A stretch of 64,000 nucleotides of DNA from the NCBI GenBank assembly GCA_944320995.1, contig CALUJQ010000005.1, forward strand, positions 1 through 64,000, written 5' to 3'. This document shows, one piece after another, positions 52,328 to 60,722 of the stretch (within the stretch, counting starts at the first letter, position 1; every line of letters starts with the position of its first letter). Position numbers and translations under genes: made by a program. The notes beneath the pieces are model-generated. The model was not told the DNA's origin and ran no database searches. It worked only from the letters and a program-made list of their open reading frames with translations. The DNA comes from an uncultured Barnesiella sp. GTDB lineage: Bacteria; Bacteroidota; Bacteroidia; Bacteroidales; Barnesiellaceae.

Positions 52328-52870
52328 TTATGCTTTTTTTATAATTTCCATTCCTTTCAAGATTGCTTGCTCGTTTATAGGAATGAGATGGTGGTGGCGT
52401 TCGGGTAACGATTTTTTCAATCCTTTCAACACATTTTCCAAGCTCACCATGGGTTTCAGTTTAAGCAAACCGCCCAATACGATCATGTTCAAAGCCTTGA
52501 TGTTGTTCATTTCGATAGCGGCTTCCATGGCGTTGATGCGGTATATGTTGATGTCGGTACGCGTAGGAGGGTGATGGATTCCATATCCGTCGTAAATGAG
52601 AATTCCGCCCGGTTTGACTTTGCTTTCGAATTTTTCGAGCGAAGGTTGGTTCAGAATGACGGCAATATCGAATGCGTTCAATACCGGCGAACTGATACGC
52701 TCGTCGCTCAGTATGACTGTTACATTGGCTGTCCCGCCACGTTGTTCGGGCCCGTAAGAGGGCATCCATGTGACCTCTTTATCTTCCATCAGTCCGGAAT
52801 AGGCGAGAATCTTTCCCATGGATAGGACGCCTTGTCCTCCGAATCCTGCTATGATAATTTCTTCTTTCAT
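52328..52870 (-). CDS. korC: 2-oxoacid:ferredoxin oxidoreductase, gamma subunit
   Basis: 180 residues from the ATG at 52870 (MKEEIIIAGFGGQGVLSMG); the open frame upstream to 52957 overlaps korB in another frame. The opening GFGGQGVLSMGKILAYSG and SYGPEQRGGTANVTVILSD are hallmarks of the gamma chain of four-subunit 2-oxoglutarate (or branched 2-oxoacid) ferredoxin oxidoreductases. It is the last gene of korDABC, 19 bases after korB. Confidence 0.95.
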   Translation of the reverse strand: MKEEIIIAGFGGQGVLSMGKILAYSGLMEDKEVTWMPSYGPEQRGGTANVTVILSDERISSPVLNAFDIAVILNQPSLEKFESKVKPGGILIYDGYGIHHPPTRTDINIYRINAMEAAIEMNNIKALNMIVLGGLLKLKPMVSLENVLKGLKKSLPERHHHLIPINEQAILKGMEIIKKA

Positions 52871-52889
52871 GAGTCCGTCGTTTTTTTTA

Positions 52890-53651
52890 TTATACGTTTT
52901 TGAGGTCGCCCATCGGGTATTTGGCAAACATGTTCTCCTCCATCCATTTGTTGGCATTTACAGGGGTCATTTTCCACCCCGAGTTGCAAGTCGAGACAAC
53001 CTCTACCAGTGAGGTCCCTTTACCGGCCATGGCATTTTCAAAAGCCAATCGGATTGCCTTTTTAGCTTTGCGGATAGAGGCCGGTGTGTGTACGCTTTGC
53101 CGCGTGATATAGCAGGTCCCGTCCACCCGTTCTACCAATTCGGCGATACGCAGGGGGTAACCGTTCAAGGCGACGTTGCGGCCGTAGGGACAGGTCGATG
53201 TTACCATGCCTTCGAGGGTAGTGGGGGCCATTTGTCCGCCGGTCATTCCGTAGATGCCGTTATTGATAAAAATGATAACGATGTTTTCTCCCCGGTTGCA
53301 GGCGTGAATGGTCTCGGCCGTGCCGATAGCGGCCAAATCGCCGTCGCCTTGGTAGGTAAATACCATTTTCTTGGGATTGAGACGTTTGACGGCCGTAGCA
53401 ATGGCGGGAGCTCGTCCGTGGGCAGCTTCGATCCAGTCTATATCGAGGTAGTTGTAGGCGAATACGGCGCAACCTACCGGTGCGATGCCTATCGTATCTT
53501 CTTCGATACCCATTTCTTCGATGACTTCGGCAATGAGTTTATGTACTACTCCGTGGCTGCACCCGGGACAGTAGTGCATGGGATTGTCGTTCATCAGCCG
53601 AGGTTTCGTATAAACCAGATTTTCGGGCTTTATAATTTCGTTAATATCCAT
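52890..53651 (-). CDS. korB: 2-oxoacid:ferredoxin oxidoreductase, beta (TPP-binding) subunit
   Basis: 253 residues. The iron-sulphur/TPP subunit has CPGCSHGVVHKLIAEV, the diphosphate motif GDGDLAAIGTAETIHAC and the Asn-rich NNGIYGMTGGQMAPTT. It holds thiamine diphosphate and performs the oxidative decarboxylation of a 2-oxoacid to its acyl-CoA. The best match by eye is the 2-oxoglutarate enzyme, which would serve an incomplete reductive or oxidative TCA branch. It follows korA by 34 bases. Confidence 0.96.
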   Translation of the reverse strand: MDINEIIKPENLVYTKPRLMNDNPMHYCPGCSHGVVHKLIAEVIEEMGIEEDTIGIAPVGCAVFAYNYLDIDWIEAAHGRAPAIATAVKRLNPKKMVFTYQGDGDLAAIGTAETIHACNRGENIVIIFINNGIYGMTGGQMAPTTLEGMVTSTCPYGRNVALNGYPLRIAELVERVDGTCYITRQSVHTPASIRKAKKAIRLAFENAMAGKGTSLVEVVSTCNSGWKMTPVNANKWMEENMFAKYPMGDLKNV

Positions 53652-53685
53652 GTGCGTAAGATTTATGAACCGAAGGTTCGGATAT

Positions 53686-54765
53686 TTACATTAGTTTTTC
53701 TTTCAGAGCATTGAGAACTTCATCGGGAGTGGGGACGATACCGCCCAGACGTCCGAAGTGTTCGACTTTCACTTTGCCGTTGACTGCCAAACGGACGTCT
53801 TCGACCATTTGGCCGGCATTCAATTCGGCCGATAGGATACCCTTCACATGATTGGCGTGATTGGCAATTGCTTCCGAAGGGAAGGGCCACAAGGTAATAG
53901 GTCTCAACAGCCCTATTTTTAGCCCCTCTTCGGCAGCCAGTTCGATGGTCTTTTGGCAGATTCTCGACATGGAGCCGAATGCGACAATCAAGTAGTCGGC
54001 ATTTTCGCAATTGATCTCTTCGAAACGGATTTCGTTCTCGCTGATGCGTTTGTAAGTGGCTTGGAACCGAATATTGTTTTGTTCCATGATCGCCGGGTCG
54101 AGCTCGAGTGAGGTAATAACATTCCTTTTACGGCCTTTGGGCTTGCCCAACGTCGCCCATGGGTTTTGGGCTCTTATTTTCTCTTCTGTACGGCGTTTGC
54201 GGAAGGGTGGGAGAACCACTTTTTCCATCATTTGCCCGATGATTCCGTCGGCCAAAATGATAGCCGGATTACGATATTTAAAGGCAAGGTCAAAACCCAA
54301 TGCGACAAAATCGGCCATCTCTTGAACCGAAGCGGGAGCCAATGTAATCAAATGGTAGTCTCCATGCCCGCCGCCTTTTGTCGCTTGGAAATAGTCGGCT
54401 TGGCTCGGTTGTATGGTCCCGAGACCCGGGCCGCCCCGCATCACGTTCACGATTAAGCAGGGAAGTTCGGCCCCGGCCAAATAGGAAATACCCTCTTGTT
54501 TGAGACTGACACCGGGACTGGACGATGAGGTCATCACGGCTTTGCCGCAACTGGCCCCGCCATATACCATATTGATGGCGGCGACTTCGCTTTCGGCTTG
54601 CAATACGACCATACCGGTTGTCTCCCACGGCATTTCCTCCATGAGGGTTTCCATCACTTCCGACTGGGGGGTAATGGGGTATCCGAAATAACCGTCGGCT
54701 CCATAGCGTATGGCGGCGTGCGCTATCGCTTCGTTACCCTTCATCAGTTTTATATCTTCTTTCAT
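53686..54765 (-). CDS. korA: 2-oxoacid:ferredoxin oxidoreductase, alpha subunit
   Basis: 359 residues. Family stretches are LMKGNEAIAHAAIRYGADGYFGYPITPQSEVMETL, ASCGKAVMTSSSSPGVSLKQEGI, MRGGPGLGTIQPSQADYFQATKGGGHGDY, and VAFGSMSRICQKTIELAAEEG. It pairs with KorB around the TPP and CoA sites. It starts 28 bases after korD. Substrate choice between 2-oxoglutarate and other 2-oxoacids cannot be settled from sequence here. Confidence 0.96.
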   Translation of the reverse strand: MKEDIKLMKGNEAIAHAAIRYGADGYFGYPITPQSEVMETLMEEMPWETTGMVVLQAESEVAAINMVYGGASCGKAVMTSSSSPGVSLKQEGISYLAGAELPCLIVNVMRGGPGLGTIQPSQADYFQATKGGGHGDYHLITLAPASVQEMADFVALGFDLAFKYRNPAIILADGIIGQMMEKVVLPPFRKRRTEEKIRAQNPWATLGKPKGRKRNVITSLELDPAIMEQNNIRFQATYKRISENEIRFEEINCENADYLIVAFGSMSRICQKTIELAAEEGLKIGLLRPITLWPFPSEAIANHANHVKGILSAELNAGQMVEDVRLAVNGKVKVEHFGRLGGIVPTPDEVLNALKEKLM

Positions 54766-54793
54766 AATTAACGGATTTATAGAATTAAACCGG

Positions 54794-55021
54794 TTACAAT
54801 TTTACTTTATATACGGTGATACACCCGTCGGGACAAACGAGTCCACAACTTGCACATCCGATACAGGCATCGGGATTTTGCATAAAAGCATAATGATAAC
54901 CCTTGTCGTTAACTTCGGTCGGTTGTAAGGCCAAAACTTGGCAGGGACAGGCGGCTACACATAGTTCACACCCTTTGCAACGTTCTTTGTTAACAACAAC
55001 AGCACCTTTGATATTAGCCAT
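54794..55021 (-). CDS. korD: 2-oxoacid:ferredoxin oxidoreductase, delta (ferredoxin-like) subunit
   Basis: 75 residues with two 4Fe-4S motifs, CKGCELCVAACPC and CIGCASCGLVCPDGC. It carries electrons from KorB out to free ferredoxin. It is the first gene of the kor operon and has two overlapping TATATTTG boxes upstream. Confidence 0.95.
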   Translation of the reverse strand: MANIKGAVVVNKERCKGCELCVAACPCQVLALQPTEVNDKGYHYAFMQNPDACIGCASCGLVCPDGCITVYKVKL

Positions 55022-55042
55022 ACGATATTGTTTTTAGTTCCA

Positions 55043-55082
55043 CAAATATAGCAAATATATTTTTAAATTGATAGAGCGACAA
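55043..55082 (-). promoter_or_regulatory. Promoter(s) of the korDABC operon
   Basis: Two exact TATATTTG boxes on the minus strand (55050 to 55043 and 55059 to 55052). The outer one has TTG (55082 to 55080) at a 20-base spacing. That TTG sits inside the hairpin that ends the rnf operon. Confidence 0.55.
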
Positions 55083-55118
55083 GCAGTTTTTTTACTAAAC
55101 CGCCTGTCGCTCTAAATG
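55068..55118 (-). terminator. Probable terminator of the rnf operon
   Basis: TAGAGCGACA (55107-55116 on the complement) pairs with TGTCGCTCTA (55072-55081 on the complement), 10 bp, followed by TCAATTTAAAAAT. The T-tract is modest, and the hairpin is 124 bases after the rnfA stop. Confidence 0.5.
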
Positions 55119-55239
55119 CTTGATTCCTAAATTGATAGTTTGATTTGAAAAAATCCTTAGGATAGATAAAATATCACATTTTCAATGAATTATGTTTTAT
55201 AACATAATTTAATTGCCGGCGTTGCTTACAATTTGATAG

Positions 55240-55821
55240 TTACCCTATTTTTATTCCCGAGAAACCCATGAAGGCCATGGCCAATAATCCTGCCGCGATA
55301 AGGGCGATGGGTGTGCCTTGCATGGCTTTGGGTATGCGCGACAGACTCATTTGTTCGCGCATGCCGGCAAATAGGACCAAGGCCAGCGTAAATCCGATTG
55401 CCGTCGAGATGGCATAGACTGTGGCTTCGAGGAGCGACATGTTTTGTTGAATGACGATTAACGCCACGCCCAGAATCGTACAGTTTGTCGTAATCAAAGG
55501 AAGAAAAACGCCCAATGCCTGATACAACGAAGGCGCTATTTTTTTGATGATGATTTCGAGCAGTTGGACCAATGCGGCGATGACCAGTATGAAAACGATG
55601 GTTTGCATATAGTCGAGTTGCAAGGGCATCAACAGATAGTTTTGCAGCAGATAGGTGACGATGGTCGCTATGGTCATGACGAATGTCACGGCTGCGCCCA
55701 TGCCCAACGCCGAGTCGATGCGCTTGGAGACCCCGAGGAAGGGGCATATCCCTAAAAATTGAGAGAGGACGATGTTATTGACAAATATCGCGGTAATGAA
55801 TATCGAAATGTAGGTGAGCAT
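55240..55821 (-). CDS. rnfA: Rnf complex subunit A
   Basis: 193 residues with six membrane segments. The opening YISIFITAIFVNNIVLSQFLGICPFLGVSK is diagnostic of RnfA, with the Cys that helps bind an intramembrane cluster shared with RnfE. The inverted-topology pair RnfA/RnfE forms the core through which electrons pass. It is the last gene of the operon, 2 bases after rnfE. Confidence 0.96.
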   Translation of the reverse strand: MLTYISIFITAIFVNNIVLSQFLGICPFLGVSKRIDSALGMGAAVTFVMTIATIVTYLLQNYLLMPLQLDYMQTIVFILVIAALVQLLEIIIKKIAPSLYQALGVFLPLITTNCTILGVALIVIQQNMSLLEATVYAISTAIGFTLALVLFAGMREQMSLSRIPKAMQGTPIALIAAGLLAMAFMGFSGIKIG

Positions 55822-55823
55822 AG

Positions 55824-56408
55824 TTATCGAGTTTTAATGGCGTGGATAATGGCGATTAAGAAACCCAAGGCGATGAAGGCACCCGGCGCGAGAATAAAGA
55901 TGAGCGAACCGTATTCTTCGGGATAGACCGGTATCCCGAAGATGTGGCCTGTTCCCAAAAGTTCGCGTACACAGCCCAAAAGGGTGAGCGCAACCGTAAA
56001 TCCTAACCCGATACCCAATCCGTCGAAAAACGAATCGCCCGGGGTATGTTTGGCGGCGAAAGCCTCGGCCCGTCCCAACAGGATACAGTTTACCACAATT
56101 AGAGGAATGAAAAGCCCCAATGTATCGTATAAGTCGGGGAGATATGCCTGCATGCAGAGTTGCAAAATGGTTACGAAGGTGGCTATGATCACGATAAATG
56201 CGGGAATTCTCACTTTGTCGGGAATGATGTTTTTGGCCATCGAAATGACCACGTTGGAACAGATCAACACAAACAGGGTAGAAAGGCCCATGCCTAAGCC
56301 CCCCGAGGCCGAAGTTGTTGTCCCCAATGTGGGGCACATACCCAATAACAGCACAAATGTAGGGTTCTCTTTGATAAGCCCGTTTAAAAGAATCTTCGTT
56401 TTATTCAT
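55824..56408 (-). CDS. rnfE: Rnf complex subunit E
   Basis: 194 residues with six membrane segments. The opening NGLIKENPTFVLLLGMCPTLGTTTSASGGLGMG has the conserved Cys, and IPLIVVNCILLGRAEAFAAKHTPGDSFFDGLGIGLGFT is typical of RnfE/NqrD. It forms a pseudo-symmetric pair with RnfA. It overlaps the rnfG 3' end by 8 bases. Confidence 0.96.
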   Translation of the reverse strand: MNKTKILLNGLIKENPTFVLLLGMCPTLGTTTSASGGLGMGLSTLFVLICSNVVISMAKNIIPDKVRIPAFIVIIATFVTILQLCMQAYLPDLYDTLGLFIPLIVVNCILLGRAEAFAAKHTPGDSFFDGLGIGLGFTVALTLLGCVRELLGTGHIFGIPVYPEEYGSLIFILAPGAFIALGFLIAIIHAIKTR

Positions 56409-57009
56409 CTTTCCCTCCTTTCATCGTTTCGGCATAAGCCTTGTAAGCTGTCCGCACGGCCCCCAAAAAAGCTCTCGATGTGATTGTTGCCGCAGTGATG
56501 GCATCGACCTCACCCGATTCTTGCTTCACTTGCAGGTTGTTTTTTGCAGGGGATTTCCCGAGGATATTCTGGTCGTTTTTGGGGGTTCGGAACCATTCTC
56601 CCATTTTTGCCCCCAATCCGGGAGTCTCTTCGTGTTTCAGCACACGGTAATCCTTGATTGTCCCATCGGCGTTGAATCCTACAATGATGCGGATCTCCCC
56701 GCCGTAACCGGTGTTGTTGCTGCATTCGACGGCAGCTCCCGACAACCGGCCTTCTTTTTGGGCCGGATAGACAATCGCGGTTGTCTCGCCGTATTCGTTG
56801 CGTACGGTATAGGTTTGTTGCTCGTCTATCGGGGAGTTGTCATATTCGGGAATAACCTCTTGTATCGCTTTCTCCCGTCCGGCTTTTTCGGCACGGGCTA
56901 TGGGCTCTTCGGTCAATCGATGCGTATATCCCAGTAACCCTCCGGCTACGGCCGTTATGAGTGTAAGCGACCACAGCATGTTCCAAAATGTAGAATCTAT
57001 TTTCTTCAT
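56401..57009 (-). CDS. rnfG: Rnf complex subunit G
   Basis: 202 residues. One N-terminal membrane helix (FWNMLWSLTLITAVAGGLLGYT) is followed by an FMN-binding domain. The covalent FMN site is the second Thr of AITAATITS near residue 175 (the usual pattern is S/T-G-A-T-x-S/T), with Ala in place of Gly at the second position. Supporting motifs are GYGGEIRIIVGFNADGTI and HEETPGLGAKM. It relays electrons on the outer face of the complex. It lies between rnfD and rnfE. Confidence 0.95.
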   Translation of the reverse strand: MKKIDSTFWNMLWSLTLITAVAGGLLGYTHRLTEEPIARAEKAGREKAIQEVIPEYDNSPIDEQQTYTVRNEYGETTAIVYPAQKEGRLSGAAVECSNNTGYGGEIRIIVGFNADGTIKDYRVLKHEETPGLGAKMGEWFRTPKNDQNILGKSPAKNNLQVKQESGEVDAITAATITSRAFLGAVRTAYKAYAETMKGGKDE

Positions 57010-57011
57010 AT

Positions 57012-58007
57012 TTAAGCTCTCCCGAAACGTTTAGGTTTGATATAGTTATTGATAAGCGGCGTAAATGCGTTCATGATGAGTATGGCAAATGAAACGCCTT
57101 CGGGGTAACCGCCCCATTGGCGTATCACGACAGTCAGTATGCCGATGCCTATCCCATAGATAACCATTCCTTTTGAGGTCATGGGCGAGGTGACATAATC
57201 GGTGGCCATGTATATGGCTCCGAGTAGAAGTCCGCCCGACAGCAGTTGGATAAGGGCAAAATCGAAAGCCCCTTGCCAAATGTGGGCATCTTGCAGATTC
57301 CCGCCTTCTGCGCCGAGGCCCAAAGCCAAACTGAATAGAAAGACGGTTGCGAAAATCGAGACCGGGATATGCCAGCTGATAATTCGACGGTACAACAGGA
57401 AAGCGAATCCCAGCAACAGGGCGATTGCTCCCACTTCGCCCAGACTACCCCCTTGGTTGCCTATCCACAGGTTGGTTATATCGACTTGGTCTATCCATTG
57501 GTAACCCTCTTCTTTCAGTTTGGAGAGGAGCGTAGCTCCGGTTTCGGCATCGGTGTAGCTCCACCGCGAAGCCCCGGGCACAGGCCATTGGGTCATATAA
57601 GTAGGAAACGAGATAAGCAGGAATACCCGTCCTGCTAGCGCCGGATTGAAGAGGTTGTTCCCCAGTCCCCCGAACGCCATTTTGGTAATGCCTATGGCGG
57701 CGACAGCTCCGATGATGACGATCCATATCGGCAGGTTGGAGGGGAGGTTGAGTCCCAACAGGAAGCCGGTGAGGATTGCCGACCCGTTACCAATCGAGGG
57801 CTTCTCTTTCAGCAGGTATTTTTGTATGAGATACTCGATGATGACACACGAGAGTATGGACGAAAGGGTGACGATGAGTGCTCCGATTCCGAAGAAATAG
57901 AGCGAAACGGCAAATGCGGGCAATAGTGCGATGATGACATTGTACATGCATTGCGAGACGGTTAAGTTGCCGTGTATGTGAGGAGCAGGAGATACGGTTA
58001 GTTCCAT
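57012..58007 (-). CDS. rnfD: Rnf complex subunit D
   Basis: 331 residues with about eight to ten membrane segments. The covalent FMN threonine is in AETGATLL, matching the S/TGAT pattern. The family stretches GNGSAILTGFLLGLNLPSNLP, FGGLGNNLFNPALAGRVFLLISFP, and LLSGGLLLGAIYMATDYVTSPMTSKG are present. It takes part in sodium or proton pumping linked to electron flow. It lies 12 bases after rnfC and 2 bases before rnfG. Confidence 0.96.
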   Translation of the reverse strand: MELTVSPAPHIHGNLTVSQCMYNVIIALLPAFAVSLYFFGIGALIVTLSSILSCVIIEYLIQKYLLKEKPSIGNGSAILTGFLLGLNLPSNLPIWIVIIGAVAAIGITKMAFGGLGNNLFNPALAGRVFLLISFPTYMTQWPVPGASRWSYTDAETGATLLSKLKEEGYQWIDQVDITNLWIGNQGGSLGEVGAIALLLGFAFLLYRRIISWHIPVSIFATVFLFSLALGLGAEGGNLQDAHIWQGAFDFALIQLLSGGLLLGAIYMATDYVTSPMTSKGMVIYGIGIGILTVVIRQWGGYPEGVSFAILIMNAFTPLINNYIKPKRFGRA

Positions 58008-58019
58008 TTCGAAAATAGG

Positions 58020-59354
58020 TTATGATTGTTTTCTGGATCGTATGATTTGGTTGACCGCATTTTTCCCGATGCGTATATAGTCGAGAATGGGGCGGTTCGA
58101 TGGGCAGCTGTAAGCGCAGCAGCCACATTCGAGGCAGGCTGTAATCGATTCTTTCTCGGCCTTTTCGAACAGATGATTTTCCGACAATTTGGCCAAGAGA
58201 TAGGGCTCGAGTCCCATGGGACAAACCGAGACACATTTCCCGCAACGAATGCAAGGCGAGGGCGTGCCGCGGTGGGCATGACCCTCGTTCAATATCAAGA
58301 TACCGGAACACCCTTTGGGAATGGGGGCATCCAAGTTGGAAATCGCTTTCCCCATCATGGGGCCGCCGAGTATGACTTTCGAAGTATCGGACGGGAGACC
58401 ACCCGCTACCTCGATCAACTCGCGTATTGGCATGCCTAGCCTTACCCGGTAGTTTCCCGGGCGGGCTATTCCGTCGCCCGTTACCGTGACGATGCGGTCA
58501 ACCAGCGGCTTGTTTTTCTGCACGGCTTCATACACGGCAAAGGCTGTTCCCACGTTTTGGACGATGGCTCCGGTCGATACCGGCAGTGCGCCGTTGGCCA
58601 CTTGTTTGTGCAGTATGGCGTCGATAAGCTGTTTCTCTCCGCCTTGCGGGTATCGGGTGCGCAAGGCCACTATTTCGATGCCGGGATACTTTTTGGCCAT
58701 TTGTTCCAACAGCGCTATAGCATCTTTTTTGTTGTTTTCTATCCCGATATAGGCATGGTTGACGCCGATCGATTTCATGAGGATACGGCATCCGACGAGA
58801 ATCTGTTCGGGCGATTCGAGCATGAGAGCGTGGTCATCGGTGAGGTAGGGTTCGCACTCCGTGGCGTTGATGATAAGCACCGTGGGTTTGAATTCTTTGG
58901 GAGGCATCAGTTTCACATGCGTGGGGAAGGTTGCCCCTCCCAGTCCTACAATGCCGCTTTGGGTTATTTTCTGAATAATCTCTTCGGGCGACAACTCGAT
59001 TGTTTCGTTCAGTTCGGTCGAGCGGTCGATCGACTCTTCCCATTCGTCGCCGTTGGTATCGATGACGATAGTTGGGGTACATACGCCAAATGCGTTGGCT
59101 GCCTGATCGACTTTCGAGACTGTGCCCGACACGGGAGAGTGGATATTGGCCGAAACGAACCCGCCGGCTTCGGCAACGAGCGTTCCCACCTTTACGAGAT
59201 CGCCTTTCTTGACAATACATTTGGCCGGAGCCCCTATATGTTGGTTAAGCATTAAAGAGACTTGCCGGGGTATATCGACCATTGTTACGGGGCATTGGGC
59301 CGTCAACTTGTTTTCTTTCGGGTGTATGCCTCCTATGCGGAATGTTTTTAACAT
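58020..59354 (-). CDS. rnfC: Rnf complex subunit C
   Basis: 444 residues from the ATG at 59354 (MLKTFRIGGIHPKENK); the frame upstream to 59546 is inside rnfB in another frame. It has the NADH/FMN-binding motif GLGGATFPTHVKL, the INATECEPYLTDDH segment and two 4Fe-4S motifs CIRCGKCVSVCPMG and CLECGCCAYSCPSN. It is the cytoplasmic NAD-reducing subunit. The Lys-rich tail seen in some RnfC proteins is short here. It overlaps rnfB by 7 bases. Confidence 0.96.
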   Translation of the reverse strand: MLKTFRIGGIHPKENKLTAQCPVTMVDIPRQVSLMLNQHIGAPAKCIVKKGDLVKVGTLVAEAGGFVSANIHSPVSGTVSKVDQAANAFGVCTPTIVIDTNGDEWEESIDRSTELNETIELSPEEIIQKITQSGIVGLGGATFPTHVKLMPPKEFKPTVLIINATECEPYLTDDHALMLESPEQILVGCRILMKSIGVNHAYIGIENNKKDAIALLEQMAKKYPGIEIVALRTRYPQGGEKQLIDAILHKQVANGALPVSTGAIVQNVGTAFAVYEAVQKNKPLVDRIVTVTGDGIARPGNYRVRLGMPIRELIEVAGGLPSDTSKVILGGPMMGKAISNLDAPIPKGCSGILILNEGHAHRGTPSPCIRCGKCVSVCPMGLEPYLLAKLSENHLFEKAEKESITACLECGCCAYSCPSNRPILDYIRIGKNAVNQIIRSRKQS

Positions 59355-60190
59355 AATGCAGATTCTTTTTCTTCGGTTAAAACACTTGGGTTGTCTATCG
59401 TGTCGATCCGTATTGCATGGGTGGGGCAACCTTCGACACACTCTTTGCACAGCAGGCAAAGGCTGTCGTCGATATAGGCCAAATTGTCGGTAAGGGTGAT
59501 GGCCCCGTTCGGACAGTTTTTGGCGCATTTCCCGCACCCGATACAAGCTACGGAACAGGCTTTGCGGGCGATCGCCCCTTTGTCTTTGTTATTGCAGGCT
59601 ACATATATGCGGGTCTCTTGTTTCCTGCGCAGTTCGATGATGTTTCGGGGACAGGCTTTTACGCAAGACCCGCATGCAATGCAAATGTCGGGATTGATGC
59701 GGGGGAGCCGGGTGACGGGGTCCATGGTGATTCCCCCGAAATCGCAAGCGGCCGCACAGTCGCCTTCTCCCAAACAGCCGTAATTGCAGTTACTTTCGCC
59801 TGTGTAAAGTGCTGCCACTACTGCACAACTGTGCGCCCCCTCGTAATGGCTGGTACAGGGCCTGTTTTCACAAGTGCCGTTGCAACGGACCACGGCGATT
59901 CGGGGGGCTTGTTCGACGGCTTCCAAACCGAGGACAGGTGCAATTTTTTTCATGACTTCATTTCCGCCGACGGGGCATAACAGGCTGTCGAGCGAGGTGG
60001 CTTTGACACACTGTTCTGCAAAATTGCGACAGCCGGCATATCCGCAGCCTCCGCAATTCGCTCCCGGTAGAATAGACTCTATCTCGTCGATACGAGGGTC
60101 TTCTTCTACATGGAATTTTCGAGAAATAATGTAGAGCAGCGATGCGCTGACCAATCCGATAATACTTAATATGATGATTGCCGTTATCAT
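59348..60190 (-). CDS. rnfB: Rnf complex subunit B
   Basis: 280 residues. An N-terminal membrane helix (ITAIIILSIIGLVSASLLYIIS) is followed by the Fe-S domain LPGANCGGCGYAGCRNFAEQC and then four-cysteine ferredoxin motifs (CGSCVKACPRN, CIGCGKCAKNCPNG, CLLCKECVEGCPT). It accepts electrons from reduced ferredoxin. It is the second gene of the operon, 3 bases after rseC. Confidence 0.96.
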   Translation of the reverse strand: MITAIIILSIIGLVSASLLYIISRKFHVEEDPRIDEIESILPGANCGGCGYAGCRNFAEQCVKATSLDSLLCPVGGNEVMKKIAPVLGLEAVEQAPRIAVVRCNGTCENRPCTSHYEGAHSCAVVAALYTGESNCNYGCLGEGDCAAACDFGGITMDPVTRLPRINPDICIACGSCVKACPRNIIELRRKQETRIYVACNNKDKGAIARKACSVACIGCGKCAKNCPNGAITLTDNLAYIDDSLCLLCKECVEGCPTHAIRIDTIDNPSVLTEEKESALC

Positions 60191-60193
60191 AAG

Positions 60194-60619
60194 TTAATGG
60201 GACAAATGTTGTTTCAAGAAAAAGGTAAATTGTTTTTTCAACCGATTGCGGAAGAGATACAATATCGTGTAATAGATTGTCAAGACAACGAGGGCGCACA
60301 GTCCGGTGTAGAGTTCGCCGGCTCCTGTCGTTGAGGCAATGAACAGGGTGAGTATGATAAAAATCAACGGGAGGATAGCGGTGTATATAAGGGCTTTGTA
60401 TCCCGATGCCGCAGTCAGCGATACGATTACTTTGTCGCCCGGTTGTACGGCGAAACGGCCTTTCTCCACTTCGATGATTTTTTCTTTTTGATCGGCTGTC
60501 GTACACCACGAAGCGGCATGGCATTCGGCACAGGCCGAGCGTTGTGTGATGCGCACGAATACATGCGAGTCGGAAATTCCTGTTATGATACCTTCATGTT
60601 CTATGTCAGGCTGTTTCAT
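60194..60619 (-). CDS. rseC: RseC/MucC-family protein (SoxR-reducing system)
   Basis: 141 residues. A cytoplasmic Cys-containing part (CAECHAASWCTT, a C-x2-C-x5-C cluster) is followed by two membrane helices (ALIYTAILPLIFIILTLFIA and LCALVVLTIYYTILYLF). The family is associated with Rnf/Rsx in reducing SoxR in enterobacteria and is widely found next to Rnf operons. Here it is the first gene of the operon. The Cys cluster could bind a metal or cluster. Confidence 0.93.
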   Translation of the reverse strand: MKQPDIEHEGIITGISDSHVFVRITQRSACAECHAASWCTTADQKEKIIEVEKGRFAVQPGDKVIVSLTAASGYKALIYTAILPLIFIILTLFIASTTGAGELYTGLCALVVLTIYYTILYLFRNRLKKQFTFFLKQHLSH

Positions 60620-60722
60620 GCCATAGAAACTTTTAATGTGTGTGATTCAACAAAACTTTTTCTTCCGGTTTCTGTGCCGTCTCGTTTTTGGGAGGGGCTT
60701 ATTTTTACCGGTAAGGCACTCG

